A stretch of DNA of 64,000 nucleotides from JBBEBE01 sp040882505 (GCA_040882505.1 JBBEBE010000008.1:248001-312000), one strand, 5' to 3'. Shown: positions 44,453 to 53,466, counted from the stretch's first letter. Program-made: numbers and translations. Notes: generated by a model from the letters alone, not told the origin.

Positions 44453-44713
44453 ATGAAACACATCTCCATTCTTATTCCCCGCGGGAATACCAGCATTGTC
44501 AATATTGGTGGAACCCATCAGATCCTGTCGATGGTCAATGAAGTGCTTCAGAAAATGGGCAGGAATCCTGTCTTTGACATTCACTTGTTGGGTTTGGACC
44601 GTGAAACGCGTCAATCCTCGGGAATTTTCTCCGTTACACCGGATCTGTTGATTTCGGAAGTAAAGAAAACGGATCTGATCATTATTCCCGCCATATTTGA
44701 TGCACTGAAGTGA
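44453..44713 (+). pseudogene. N-terminal remnant of a GlxA-type AraC regulator
   Basis: The 86-residue frame MKHISILIPRGNTSIVNI, ending KKTDLIIIPAIFDALK, is the start of the DJ-1/PfpI-like domain of GlxA-family AraC regulators, which are normally over 300 residues with a C-terminal AraC helix-turn-helix. The frame stops after the second strand-loop of the sensor domain, and neither the remaining sensor nor the DNA-binding domain follows. I infer truncation by deletion at about 44700. Confidence 0.75.
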
Positions 44714-44770
44714 GTCGGAGAGAAGCTCCTTGCGATTCTTGCAAATCATGCGGGGAAAACCAAGGGAACG

Positions 44771-45316
44771 CTACACACGAAGTACCCCGCGAAATCCTCT
44801 GGATGCGTAGTAGGATTCGGCTCCGTTGTGAAATATGAAAACCGTGTCGTAGCGTCGATCACAAAAGAGGGCTCCCCCCAGCTCTCGAACCTTCGCGGGT
44901 GTTTTTACCCAACTGGATGTCTTCAAATCGAATTCGCCGAGTTTCTGCAGATGTCGGTATTGCTCTTCGTCCAGGATCTCGACACCTATGGAAGCAGCAA
45001 GATCCTGCGCACTGTTCTTTGGCTTGTGTTTCTTTCGTGACTCCAGCGCTTCTCGGTCATAACAGAGACTGCGTCGCCCTTTCGGACTCTCCTTGGAGCA
45101 ATCAACGAAGAGAAACTCTCCTGTGCTTGAGTCCTGTGCGACAACATCCGGCTCCCCGTCTGTACTCTCCATTTGGAAGAGCGTGCGTAGCTTCTCTTTG
45201 CGGGATGTTAATCGCTCTCTTACCTTCTCCCAATCCAATTCCGGATGGCGGTCCATGTGCTTCTCGAATCGATTCTGAAGAGTCATGAGTAACTCGGCCT
45301 TTTGCTCATTCGTCAT
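44771..45316 (-). CDS. DUF4256-family protein
   Basis: This 181-residue protein matches DUF4256: LDWEKVRERLTSRKEKLRTL, then FLFVDCSKESPKGRRSLCYD and the ending NGAESYYASRGFRGVLRV. Family members are small cytosolic proteins of unknown function found sporadically in bacteria. The gene looks complete. Its ATG overlaps the stop of the upstream DinB gene by four bases (ATGA reversed in order: DUF4256 start inside the DinB end), which places the two on opposite ends of a shared region on the same strand, read DinB first, then DUF4256. Confidence 0.83.
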   Translation of the reverse strand: MTNEQKAELLMTLQNRFEKHMDRHPELDWEKVRERLTSRKEKLRTLFQMESTDGEPDVVAQDSSTGEFLFVDCSKESPKGRRSLCYDREALESRKKHKPKNSAQDLAASIGVEILDEEQYRHLQKLGEFDLKTSSWVKTPAKVRELGGALFCDRRYDTVFIFHNGAESYYASRGFRGVLRV

Positions 45317-45777
45317 TTTTCCAACCTGCAGTATTGTATGTAATCCGTGTTCAACGGACGGATGTTCAATGAGGAGGTGATCATCGCCATCTGACCACGA
45401 TGGTGTGCTCCGTGGTTTGTCAAGTGTATCAGTATATCGGCAACTGAAGAGTGGAATTCTTCACCACGAAAGCGTTTGTAGGTGACAACACGCTCAAGAT
45501 CATCTCTCAATAGAAGATGGTACTCCTTATTGCTCTGGTCAAAATACTCCTTCAACCTACTTCCGGGTAGTGTGGTCCAGATCTCGCTTTGAGCGATCTT
45601 GCCCTTGATACGTTCAAGCCAGACTCGTTCACTCAGGAGAATGTGGCTCATCGTTAACAACAGTTTCGGATGGTCCAGATTTCGTTCGGAAATAAACTGA
45701 ACCCACTCTCCATTTGCCCAAATTGTATAGTCAATCTGTTTTTGAAGAATCATTTCATGGCTCTTTTCATCCAGCAT
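45313..45777 (-). CDS. DinB-family protein (second copy)
   Basis: This 154-residue DinB-superfamily protein has the first helix LQKQIDYTIWANGEWVQFIS, metal-site His in LLTMSHILLSERVWLERI and the closing ILIHLTNHGAHHRGQMAMI, a good match to the three-His metal site. It is divergent from the DinB protein at 43336. I chose ATG 45777; a GTG at 45804 and ATG at 45753 are alternatives. It is translationally coupled to the downstream DUF4256 gene. Confidence 0.82.
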   Translation of the reverse strand: MLDEKSHEMILQKQIDYTIWANGEWVQFISERNLDHPKLLLTMSHILLSERVWLERIKGKIAQSEIWTTLPGSRLKEYFDQSNKEYHLLLRDDLERVVTYKRFRGEEFHSSVADILIHLTNHGAHHRGQMAMITSSLNIRPLNTDYIQYCRLEK

Positions 45778-46204
45778 CCATCCGGATTTATTACGTTCTT
45801 TCACCAGAAAGCTCGATTGATTTCAATTTCGGTTCACTGCATGGGATGCATTCGTGATCCACTGCATGAAACCACGAATATTGTACATTTACAACAAGAC
45901 AGACAGAAAGTGATCCACTTCCCGCCCCGGGACTCCTGCGAGAGCTCCCTGGCAGAAGCACACACAAACAGGATCGCCTGATTGGATCTGTCAGAATTCA
46001 AGAGTCAATCGGGATTCTGGACGCACTCTACTTATTTGGGGTCGGATAGTCTATATCGGTCGATCTTCGTGACGGGTTCCACTCCTCAAGTCACTCATAC
46101 CGAACAGCTCTTTCCCCAATGTCTTCTCGTGTTTCTGTTTCCAACAGACGACACCATCCATTCAAAAATTCATTTGCGTAAGTATTCATTTACGTTTATA
46201 ATCA
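45778..46204 (+). other. Intergenic region between DinB and arsR-like genes
   Basis: About 430 bases without a convincing gene. The DinB promoter should lie at its left end and the ArsR promoter at its right end. An interrupted palindrome CGTAAGTATTCATTTACG (46177-46194) lies just before the perfect ArsR-type operator and may be a second binding half or promoter element. ACTGCATG occurs twice (45837 and 45861). Confidence 0.45.
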
Positions 46205-46222
46205 TGTAAGCAAATGCTTACA
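46205..46222. promoter_or_regulatory. ArsR-type operator palindrome
   Basis: TGTAAGCA-AA-TGCTTACA is a perfect 8+8 palindrome ending ten bases before the ArsR-like start codon. Its position over the presumed transcription start fits autorepression. Confidence 0.6.
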
Positions 46223-46232
46223 CAAAGACTCT

Positions 46233-46559
46233 ATGAAGAGAAGAAGAGACGTATACCAAGCGATTGCAGATCCAACCAGACGGCACATCCTCGGCCTGCT
46301 CGTTCGGGAGCCTCTGAGTTTGAACAGAATTGCCGAGAATTTCGAGATGAGTCGTCCCGCCATTTCTCAGCACATCAAAATTCTGGATGAAAGCGGTCTG
46401 ATCCTTATTCAAAAAAGAGGAAGGCAGCGATTCTGCTACATTCAATCGAAAAAAATGAAAGAAGTAGACAAATGGATGGAGCCGTTCCGACAACTGTGGG
46501 AAAATCGCTTTAACCAACTTGACCACGTACTTCAAAATCTAAAAGAAGAAGACACATGA
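46233..46559 (+). CDS. ArsR-family transcriptional regulator
   Basis: This 108-residue winged-helix repressor has the family core RRRDVYQAIADPTRRHILGL, recognition region FEMSRPAISQHIKILDESGL and wing LILIQKRGRQRFCYI. No metal-binding Cys pair is present, placing it in the AHSA1-linked ArsR branch and not among arsenic sensors. The downstream AHSA1 gene begins within its stop codon (ATGA), so both are translated together. A perfect palindrome directly upstream suggests autoregulation. Confidence 0.9.
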   Translation: MKRRRDVYQAIADPTRRHILGLLVREPLSLNRIAENFEMSRPAISQHIKILDESGLILIQKRGRQRFCYIQSKKMKEVDKWMEPFRQLWENRFNQLDHVLQNLKEEDT

Positions 46560-47047
46560 AATCAATCCATAAGACCGATTTCGACATTGATCGGAAGAAC
46601 AACACGATCCAAGTAAAACGAATGTTTCAGGCTCCCGCGAAGCATGTATGGGCGGCCTGGACCAATCCCGAACTTCTCGATCAATGGTGGGCGCCAAAAC
46701 CCTATCGGACCGAAACCAAATCAATGGAGTTTCGCAAGGGAGGAACGTGGCTCTATGCCATGGTTGGCCCAAATGACGAGACCCACTGGTGCAAAGCTAC
46801 CTATACAGCCATCGATCCGGAGACAAGATTCTCCCACTCCGATGCCTTCTGTGACGAATTCGGCAAGGCCAATAACGAAAAGCCGATCTCGCATTGGACC
46901 ACTCGATTTTCGGAGCGTGATGGTGTTACAACGGTGGAGGTTACGTTGAAGCATGATCGACTGGAAGATCTGGAAACATTGATCGAGATGGGCTTTCGGG
47001 AAGGATTCCTTGCAGCACTCGGAAATTTGGACGAGGTTCTGGCCTGA
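46556..47047 (+). CDS. SRPBCC/AHSA1-domain protein
   Basis: This 163-residue protein has the START-like AHSA1 fold: RMFQAPAKHVWAAWTNPELL, DQWWAPKPY, then a beta sheet and the ending EMGFREGFLAALGNLDEVLA. These single-domain proteins have a hydrophobic cavity for small ligands and are very often paired with ArsR regulators; their physiological ligands are unknown. It overlaps the ArsR gene by ATGA and is followed at 33 bases by a DoxX-like gene. Confidence 0.9.
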   Translation: MKSIHKTDFDIDRKNNTIQVKRMFQAPAKHVWAAWTNPELLDQWWAPKPYRTETKSMEFRKGGTWLYAMVGPNDETHWCKATYTAIDPETRFSHSDAFCDEFGKANNEKPISHWTTRFSERDGVTTVEVTLKHDRLEDLETLIEMGFREGFLAALGNLDEVLA

Positions 47048-47080
47048 CTCGAGACAGAACGGTTCCGCCCGTCAATCGCC

Positions 47081-47365
47081 ATGCCGGAACTGCCCCCGGA
47101 CCTGATGGCTGTTTTTGAAGCACTTGGAACCATTGTGTGGATTATTCCCCTTGTAGCCATTGTCGAAATTGCAGGTGGTATTTTGGTTGCCATCCCCAAA
47201 TATCGGGCGTTGGGCGCTATAGTAATTTTGCCCGTAATGGTTGGTATTGTTGTTCATCATGCGACACATGATCTGGCCGGTATTGGCGTGGGATTGGTAC
47301 TGTTCCTGATTAATGTATTCATCATCATTGAACACAGAGACCAATACCTGCCCTTGATAAAGTAA
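47081..47365 (+). CDS. N-terminally short DoxX-family membrane protein
   Basis: The 94 residues MPELPPDLMAVFEALGTIVW, IIPLVAIVEIAGGILVAIPK and NVFIIIEHRDQYLPL correspond to the DoxX-like family from just before helix 2 to the end, with three membrane helices. The usual first helix ending in the FxPMPELP-type segment is missing; only 33 bases separate the start from the AHSA1 stop. It may be a functional short form or a truncated gene. It belongs to the ArsR-AHSA1-DoxX series commonly seen in soil and marine bacteria. Confidence 0.6.
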   Translation: MPELPPDLMAVFEALGTIVWIIPLVAIVEIAGGILVAIPKYRALGAIVILPVMVGIVVHHATHDLAGIGVGLVLFLINVFIIIEHRDQYLPLIK

Positions 47366-47495
47366 GGAAGCAACTCGACACAACGGGGAACCCACGAACG
47401 TATGGATTCACACTCGACCCGTCTTTTTATCTTGATTTCTACGAAGATACACAGCACATTCATCCTCGATAGACTTAAACGATTGGCACACCTGG

Positions 47496-48509
47496 ATGAA
47501 CCGACCCCGCACGTCGTCAAATGATACTCCGGCCATCTCGGCCACCGGACTGGTCAAGCGGTTCGGCCCGACGGTAGCTGTCGATGGTGTGGACCTACAC
47601 ATCCCAAAAGGGATGGTTTACGGGTTTCTTGGTCCCAACGGGGCGGGGAAGACGACCACCATTCGTATGCTGGCCACACTACTCCAGCCCGATAGCGGAT
47701 CGGCCAAGGTCTTTGGGTACGATTTGGCGAACGATGCTGACGAGGTACGACGGAGAATCAGTCTGACCGGTCAGTTTGCTTCCGTGGACGAGGATATGAC
47801 CGGTCTGGAGAATCTGCGTCTGATTGCCCGGTTGCAGGGGTATGGATGGGGGGAGGCCAGAATCCGTTCCGAAGAACTATTGAAGGCCTTCGGGCTTGAC
47901 GAAGCGGCTACCCGGCGGGTAAAAACCTACTCGGGAGGGATGCGTCGCCGGCTCGATATCGCAGCGAGTGTGGTGGTCTCCCCCGAACTGCTCTTTCTGG
48001 ACGAACCGACGACCGGACTGGATCCCCGTAGTCGAAATCAGGTCTGGCAGATTGTGCGCACACTGGTTCGAGCGGGAACCACGGTACTGCTGACCACGCA
48101 GTATCTGGACGAGGCGGACCAACTTGCCGATCGCATTGCGGTCATCGACAAGGGGAAGGTGATCGCAGAGGGGTTGCCCTCCGATCTGAAAGCGATGGTT
48201 GGCTCTGGTGTGCTTCACATTCGCCTGGCCAACGCCGAAGCTCGAGTCGAAGCGCAACGACTCCTCCGTGGCCAACTGGAGAACGGTGTACACGAGGGAT
48301 CACACCCTGCTTCACTTACGGTTCGCATCAAAGAGATCTCGCTGGCTACCCGGTTACTGGACGAGCTGATCGCTGCCGGCCTCCCGATCATCGACTTTTC
48401 GATGGGCCAACCCAGCCTCGACGAGGTCTTCCTGAAACTCACAGGGCATCTGGCTGAACCGGATGTGGAGTCTGAGGCAACTCCACAAGCATCGAAGGAG
48501 GAACAGTGA
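47496..48509 (+). CDS. DrrA-like ABC transporter ATP-binding protein
   Basis: This 337-residue ATPase has Walker A GPNGAGKT (about 46-53), Q-loop LTGQFASVDEDMTG, ABC signature TYSGGMRRRLDIAAS, Walker B LLFLDEPTTGLDP and switch TTQYLDEA. The TGQ/SVDEDMTG form and the C-terminal ~90-residue domain with PSLDEVFLKLTGH are those of the daunorubicin-resistance DrrA group. With the coupled permease it would export a drug or lipid-like molecule. The block appears richer in G and C than its neighbours, suggesting acquisition. Start ATG 47496; the stop overlaps the permease start. Confidence 0.93.
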   Translation: MNRPRTSSNDTPAISATGLVKRFGPTVAVDGVDLHIPKGMVYGFLGPNGAGKTTTIRMLATLLQPDSGSAKVFGYDLANDADEVRRRISLTGQFASVDEDMTGLENLRLIARLQGYGWGEARIRSEELLKAFGLDEAATRRVKTYSGGMRRRLDIAASVVVSPELLFLDEPTTGLDPRSRNQVWQIVRTLVRAGTTVLLTTQYLDEADQLADRIAVIDKGKVIAEGLPSDLKAMVGSGVLHIRLANAEARVEAQRLLRGQLENGVHEGSHPASLTVRIKEISLATRLLDELIAAGLPIIDFSMGQPSLDEVFLKLTGHLAEPDVESEATPQASKEEQ

Positions 48510-49384
48510 ACCAGCAAGGCAACGAGACAGGTGTAGAACGAACTCTGTCCGGGAACGCGGCAGGAGCAGACGTGGTGATACTGGAGAAGGCGATTGCCCG
48601 TGGATCGGGGAAGAACCGGCCGAAGAAGGCAGGTGTGCTCTCCTCTTCGCTCACCTTTGGTTGGCGCGCCATGCTCAAGATCAAGCATGTTCCCGAACAG
48701 CTTATTGACGTGACGGCCTTCCCGATCATGTTCATCCTGATGTTCACCTTCCTCTTCGGCGGTGCACTGGCCGGCTCGCCAGGGGAGTACCTTCAGTATC
48801 TCTTGCCGGGGATCCTGGCGCAGACCGTTGTGATGCTCACCATGTATACCGGCCTGACACTCAATACCGATATTCGGAAAGGGGTTTTTGACCGGCTGCG
48901 CTCCCTCCCCATCTGGCAGCCCTCCATGATTGTCGGGGCACTTTTGGGAGATCTGCTCCGCTACACGCTCGCTTCATTGATGATTATTGTGATCGGGTGG
49001 GCCCTCGGTTTTCGTCCCGAAGGAGGGGTCTTTGGCCTTCTTATGTCCGTCGTATTGCTCCTGATCTTCTCGTTCAGTTTCTCCTGGGTCTGGACGGCAA
49101 TCGGGATCGTGGTTCGATCTCAGGAGTCACTATTTACACTCAGTTTTCTGATCCTCTTTCCTCTCACATTCATCAGCAATGTTTTTGTGGACCCGACGAC
49201 CATGCCCGGCTGGCTGGAGGCGTTCGTGAACGTGAACCCGATCTCTATTTTGGTGACCGGGATGCGGGGACTCACCCACGGGACGGCAACAGCCGGGGAG
49301 ATCGGTCTCGTGCTAATGGTCTCGGCTGCCATGGTCGTGATCTTTGGGCCTATTACCATGTACCTGTTTCGAAACAAGCAGTAG
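48506..49384 (+). CDS. DrrB-like ABC-2 type permease
   Basis: This 292-residue protein has six membrane helices in the ABC-2 permease pattern; the final periplasmic segment has FISNVFVDPTTMPGWLEAFV with the family PxxMP-type motif and a run to NPISILVTGMRG. Start is GTG 48506, inside the ATPase stop (GTGA), with a perfect AAGGAGGAA Shine-Dalgarno. An unusual ~45-residue hydrophilic N-terminus precedes the first helix. It forms the membrane half of the DrrAB-like exporter. Confidence 0.92.
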   Translation: MNQQGNETGVERTLSGNAAGADVVILEKAIARGSGKNRPKKAGVLSSSLTFGWRAMLKIKHVPEQLIDVTAFPIMFILMFTFLFGGALAGSPGEYLQYLLPGILAQTVVMLTMYTGLTLNTDIRKGVFDRLRSLPIWQPSMIVGALLGDLLRYTLASLMIIVIGWALGFRPEGGVFGLLMSVVLLLIFSFSFSWVWTAIGIVVRSQESLFTLSFLILFPLTFISNVFVDPTTMPGWLEAFVNVNPISILVTGMRGLTHGTATAGEIGLVLMVSAAMVVIFGPITMYLFRNKQ

Positions 49385-49429
49385 GTGGTGTGCCTGTCTG
49401 TTGTACGCAGGTTCCGTTCTTTTCAATTT

Positions 49430-50563
49430 TCACTCGATAAACTCTTGGTGCAGGATACGAATGGCCTCGAGCAGGGTTTCATTCACGCCATTGACATACT
49501 CGGTCGGGCTCCCGTTGGTGATGGCAACAAACCCGTACTTCTCCTCTGGATCAAACGCCATCGCGCTGTAGAGGCCGTAGGCTGAACCCGTATGGCCGAC
49601 GAGTGTCTTCCCGGGCAAAACCTCTTCAAACGTTCGCAGTGCAAGCCCGTATCCACTCTCTTCCAACACAGGCGTCTGCATTGCTCTTGCGCTCTCCTCG
49701 GATATCATTCGTTCACCGTCGTATTGGCCATAATTCATGTGCATGATCATATAGATAGCCAAGTCGATAGCCGAGATTTTAAGTCCGCCGGTGGGGGAGA
49801 AGATCGGTGCGCTGTAGCCCAGTGTGTAGTCGTTGATCTCCTCTCCTCTGGAAGCATAGGCATTGGGGGACTCTTGATATGTGCCCGTGTCCGAGTCGTA
49901 ATGGTAGAGGGGAGTGAGTCGGTCTGCCTCCAGTTCGTTCACGTTAAAGTGACCTTCCAGATTCAGCGGATCCAGAACCTGCGCCTTGATGTATTGATCA
50001 AACCGGGTGTCGGTCAGCTTCTCGATGACCGCCCCGATCATGTTGAAGGCCAGATTGCAGTACTCATATTCGGTACCCGGCTCGTAGTCATTGTAGCTCT
50101 CCTGCCAATCCGGGTTGGCGTCCGGATTGATCTGGTCCAGGGTGAAGTACCCATGTTCGTCCGTGATGCTCGATGTGTGCGAGAGCATCATCCGCAGTGT
50201 AATGACCGTGTCGGGATAGTGCGGGTTCCGGACCTTGAACCCAACCAAGTCGCTGATATCATCATCCAACGAGATCTCCCCGGCTTCGATCAACTGCATG
50301 AGGGCTGTTACTGAAAACGATTTGGAGATGGAAGCGATCCGGAAGAGATCATCGGTTCGGAGTGGTGTCTCTGCTTCCAGATTCTTCATCCCAAAAGCGT
50401 CTGAATAGACGATTTTCCCCTCTTTGACCATGACCACCGATAGACCGACGGCGTTGTGTTCCTCGAGCAGATCCTCAAGATCCGAAGCCGGGTCGGATGT
50501 ATGTTGATTCTGACAAGAGGCCAGGAAGAGAAGGGAAACCAAGACCAGTTTGCAGGTTTTCAT
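49430..50563 (-). CDS. Class C beta-lactamase-like serine hydrolase lipoprotein
   Basis: This 377-residue protein has a lipoprotein signal (MKTCKLVLVSLLFLASCQNQ), then the penicillin-recognising fold with SxxK in RIASISKSF, YxN in YEYCNLAFN and HTG in LVGHTGSAYGL. The family includes AmpC beta-lactamases, esterases and D-aminopeptidases; from sequence alone an esterase or peptidase is as likely as a lactamase. I start at ATG 50563, which gives a clean signal peptide; the longer frame to 50617 does not. It converges on the ABC permease with 45 bases between. Confidence 0.88.
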   Translation of the reverse strand: MKTCKLVLVSLLFLASCQNQHTSDPASDLEDLLEEHNAVGLSVVMVKEGKIVYSDAFGMKNLEAETPLRTDDLFRIASISKSFSVTALMQLIEAGEISLDDDISDLVGFKVRNPHYPDTVITLRMMLSHTSSITDEHGYFTLDQINPDANPDWQESYNDYEPGTEYEYCNLAFNMIGAVIEKLTDTRFDQYIKAQVLDPLNLEGHFNVNELEADRLTPLYHYDSDTGTYQESPNAYASRGEEINDYTLGYSAPIFSPTGGLKISAIDLAIYMIMHMNYGQYDGERMISEESARAMQTPVLEESGYGLALRTFEEVLPGKTLVGHTGSAYGLYSAMAFDPEEKYGFVAITNGSPTEYVNGVNETLLEAIRILHQEFIE

Positions 50564-50755
50564 ATGGACGACAAGAGGTTCGTTGAGGTGGCCGGCAACA
50601 GTATGTAGTGGGGACAATATGAAAAAATCCCGACCGATCCACGAAAGGACTCCTGAAGTGTAACAATCAGGAACATTTTAGTGGTGGCCTGAGTGTAATC
50701 CTTGGATATACCTATTTTGAATACCGGTTTGCACATCACCTCTTTTCTGATCAAC

Positions 50756-51832
50756 ATGTTCGTGACGATACCAAAAAAATCTTTGAGGCTTGTATTTCTT
50801 TTTTCCTGTCTGTTTGTGGGGTGTAATCAGATTACAGACGCACCGAATGATCCAGCTGTTGACGAATCGCTTGCCCCGATTTTTCAAATTGCCGATACCG
50901 TGAAGGTTCGACAGGGAGAAGAGGCAGAGATTATTATTTCGGATTTTTTCGAAAGCGAGGTTCCCATCATCAGCGTCGAGTTCGATAGCGAGGAGGAACG
51001 GATTTTGGTTGATGCTATCGGAGATGGTCGGTTCAGCCTGAGTCAACCGGACGATCTGTCAGGTGAGTTTCGAATTCGGGCCATCGTGACCAATCGTGAG
51101 AACAGTACCCTGGAAGCGGAGCTGCTCTATCTGATCGAAGAGGAGACGCAAAACCCGGATCCGGATCCGACCCCGGCTCCAACGCCAACAGGAGAAGCGC
51201 TGGTCATCATGCCGTTGGGCGACAGTATGACCAATGACTCCCGTCCAAGAGTAAAATTGTGGGAGATGCTGACGGATATTGGCTATGAATTGGACTATGT
51301 GGGGAATCAATCTCAGGAAAGTTCCATCCCTGATCCGGACCATGAAGGCGTTGGTGGGATAACGATTGAAGGCATCATGGATAAAGCCGAATCATTGATG
51401 CAGAGACACAATCCCGATTACGTAGCATTGATGGTTGGAACCAATGACATTGCCTGGTATTTCGACGAAACGGCCCAGGAAATGGCTCTCCGGTGGACGG
51501 ATCTGATCGATCGAATCATTGAGTCGTCCGAACCGGGTACCTATATCCTTGCTGCGACCATACCGCCGGTTTCGTCCAGGAATGTAGGAAAGTCCGATAT
51601 GTCTGTTCGGGATCGGGCGATTATGGTACAGCGATACAATGCAGAACTGCGTTCTATTATTGAAGACCGAAAGGAAAATGGTGATTCCATTATACTGGCA
51701 GACATGGAGGCTGCAATGGATTCTGATCGACACCTTTCGGGTGACGGTGTTCATTTGAATGAAGCAGGGTATGCCATCATGGGAGAAACGTACTATGAAG
51801 CAATGATTCAAGCCCTGAATGAGCAGGAGTAG
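50756..51832 (+). CDS. SGNH/GDSL-hydrolase lipoprotein
   Basis: This 358-residue protein has a lipobox (VFLFSCLFVGCNQ), an N-terminal Ig-like beta domain of about 110 residues (VKVRQGEEAEIIISDF), a Pro/Thr linker (NPDPDPTPAPTPTGE) and a C-terminal SGNH hydrolase. Catalytic blocks are MPLGDSMTN (Ser), a Gly in GVGGITIEGI, MVGTNDIAW (Asn) and GDGVHLNEAGY (Asp and His). It should be an esterase or lipase, perhaps a carbohydrate deacetylase, on the cell surface. ATG 50756 is the likely start; no strong Shine-Dalgarno is seen. Confidence 0.88.
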   Translation: MFVTIPKKSLRLVFLFSCLFVGCNQITDAPNDPAVDESLAPIFQIADTVKVRQGEEAEIIISDFFESEVPIISVEFDSEEERILVDAIGDGRFSLSQPDDLSGEFRIRAIVTNRENSTLEAELLYLIEEETQNPDPDPTPAPTPTGEALVIMPLGDSMTNDSRPRVKLWEMLTDIGYELDYVGNQSQESSIPDPDHEGVGGITIEGIMDKAESLMQRHNPDYVALMVGTNDIAWYFDETAQEMALRWTDLIDRIIESSEPGTYILAATIPPVSSRNVGKSDMSVRDRAIMVQRYNAELRSIIEDRKENGDSIILADMEAAMDSDRHLSGDGVHLNEAGYAIMGETYYEAMIQALNEQE

Positions 51833-51889
51833 AGTCCGTGATGACACTCGTCATTGAATTACTCCTGCAGCCCAATCATACCTTCAATT

Positions 51890-52294
51890 TCAGCCTTTTG
51901 CTTTCAGAAGGTCACGAATTTCAGCCAGCAATTTCTCTTCATTGGATGGATCGGGTGAGGGTGCTGGTACGTCCACTTTCTTCTTCTTCATGCCTTCGAA
52001 CAGTCGGATGACCATGAATATGGCAAAGGCGACGATCGTGAAGTCGACCAACTGTTGGATAAAAAGTCCGTAGTTGATGGTTACAGATGCAGCCTCTGCA
52101 GTTGCTTCGCTTAGTGTATAGCTGAATTCACTGAATTCGATTCCCCCGATCAACATTCCCAGAGGCGGCATTAGGAGGTCATTCACAAGAGAAGTGACAA
52201 TACGGCCAAATGCTGCACCGATTACAACAGCGACGGCTAGGTCAATGACGTTGCCTCGCATGGCGAACGACTTGAAATCTTTCATGAGACTCAT
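51890..52294 (-). CDS. mscL: Large-conductance mechanosensitive channel MscL
   Basis: This 134-residue pentameric channel protein has the strongly conserved TM1 pore GNVIDLAVAVVIGAAFGRIV with the cytoplasmic N-terminal helix MKDFKSFAMR, TM2 FTIVAFAIFMVIRLFEG, a KKKK-type loop and the C-terminal bundle helix EEKLLAEIRDLLKAKG. It releases solutes during severe hypo-osmotic shock, complementing the MscS-family channel at 23335. ATG 52294 (MSLMKDF) is chosen over the upstream ATG at 52324. It is transcribed alone, divergent from mtgA. Confidence 0.97.
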   Translation of the reverse strand: MSLMKDFKSFAMRGNVIDLAVAVVIGAAFGRIVTSLVNDLLMPPLGMLIGGIEFSEFSYTLSEATAEAASVTINYGLFIQQLVDFTIVAFAIFMVIRLFEGMKKKKVDVPAPSPDPSNEEKLLAEIRDLLKAKG

Positions 52295-52440
52295 GGCGGT
52301 GGGGGATGGATGAATGGTGAGCAATTCTTGGAATAAATAATGTAGAAAGTACAGGCTTCATGTCCATCCCGATTTCCACACAAAATCCGTTAATTTCAAT
52401 GTGTCATCTGTGAATCAGAGTAGGCCACCGAGTTTGGAGA

Positions 52441-53196
52441 ATGGAAAGAAAACAGGAATACTTGAACAGTGAAACGGGGTTGTGGAAGTGGGTTGTAAAG
52501 GGAGCGTTTCTTGCTTTTGTCTCCCTCTTGCTGTTGTTCACATTCTCCATACTAACCCTTCGATGGGTCAACCCGCCGGTAACCGCCTTTGTCTTGCAAG
52601 AGAACTGGCAAGAGCTCGAAACGGAGCGTTACAGCCTGAGAGAACAGTGGGTCGATCACGAAGATCTCCCGGAACATCTCCAGTGGGCCGTTGTGGCATC
52701 GGAGGATCAGCGTTTTTGGGAGCATTGGGGATTGGACCTGGCAGCCATTGAGGATGCCTTGGAGGAACGACGAGAGGGGACACGCGAGCGGGGTGCGAGT
52801 ACAATCAGCCAGCAGGTGGCCAAGAATCTTTTTCTCTCACCGGCTCAATCATTTATTCGAAAGGGAGTAGAGGCCGGAATCACGATGTTGATCGAGCTCT
52901 TTTGGACCAAGGAGCGGATCCTGGAGGTCTATCTCAACATCGCGGAGTTCGGTCCGGGCGTGTTTGGAGCAGGAAAGGCAGCAGAGACGTTCTTCGGTAT
53001 ACATGCGTCTCAACTGGACCCGGATCAATCGGCCCGATTGGCGGCGGTGTTGTCAAGTCCAAAACGAATGCGGGTCGAGCCTCCGTCGCCCTACACTCGG
53101 GAGAGAAGCCGGTGGATTCTTCGCCAGATGAGGCAATTGACCGGTGTTCGATATTCTCGTGAATCTGACTCGATTGAGCACCAGAGGAAGGATTGA
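52441..53196 (+). CDS. mtgA: Monofunctional peptidoglycan transglycosylase MtgA
   Basis: This 251-residue GT51 enzyme polymerises lipid II glycan chains at the inner membrane. It has one N-terminal helix (AFLAFVSLLLLFTFSIL) and the GT51 motifs VVASEDQRFWEHWGLD with catalytic Glu, RGASTISQQVAKNLFLS and RILEVYLNIAEFGPGVFG with the second Glu. No transpeptidase domain follows, as in MtgA. GGAGA abuts the ATG directly, so initiation could be weak. Divergent from mscL. Confidence 0.95.
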   Translation: MERKQEYLNSETGLWKWVVKGAFLAFVSLLLLFTFSILTLRWVNPPVTAFVLQENWQELETERYSLREQWVDHEDLPEHLQWAVVASEDQRFWEHWGLDLAAIEDALEERREGTRERGASTISQQVAKNLFLSPAQSFIRKGVEAGITMLIELFWTKERILEVYLNIAEFGPGVFGAGKAAETFFGIHASQLDPDQSARLAAVLSSPKRMRVEPPSPYTRERSRWILRQMRQLTGVRYSRESDSIEHQRKD

Positions 53197-53466
53197 TCGG
53201 TGCTTGAACCGGATGCTTCATTGCCTCAATCATCCAGATAATAGACGATCGTCGAAACCACCCGTACATTTTTGATGTGTGGGTTGGTATCCATTGAATG
53301 GTTGATTCTCTATTTTCGAGCAAACAGACGTCGGGATTTCCTGAGCGGTTCAACCCGTGTCAACTTCGTTACGGAACTGAATTGAAAGTTGCTACAAGGT
53401 TGGTAGTCACCGGTTCGTCCCGAAAAGAAATGTAACGAATTCCAGAATAAGCCAAGAGGATTCCCC

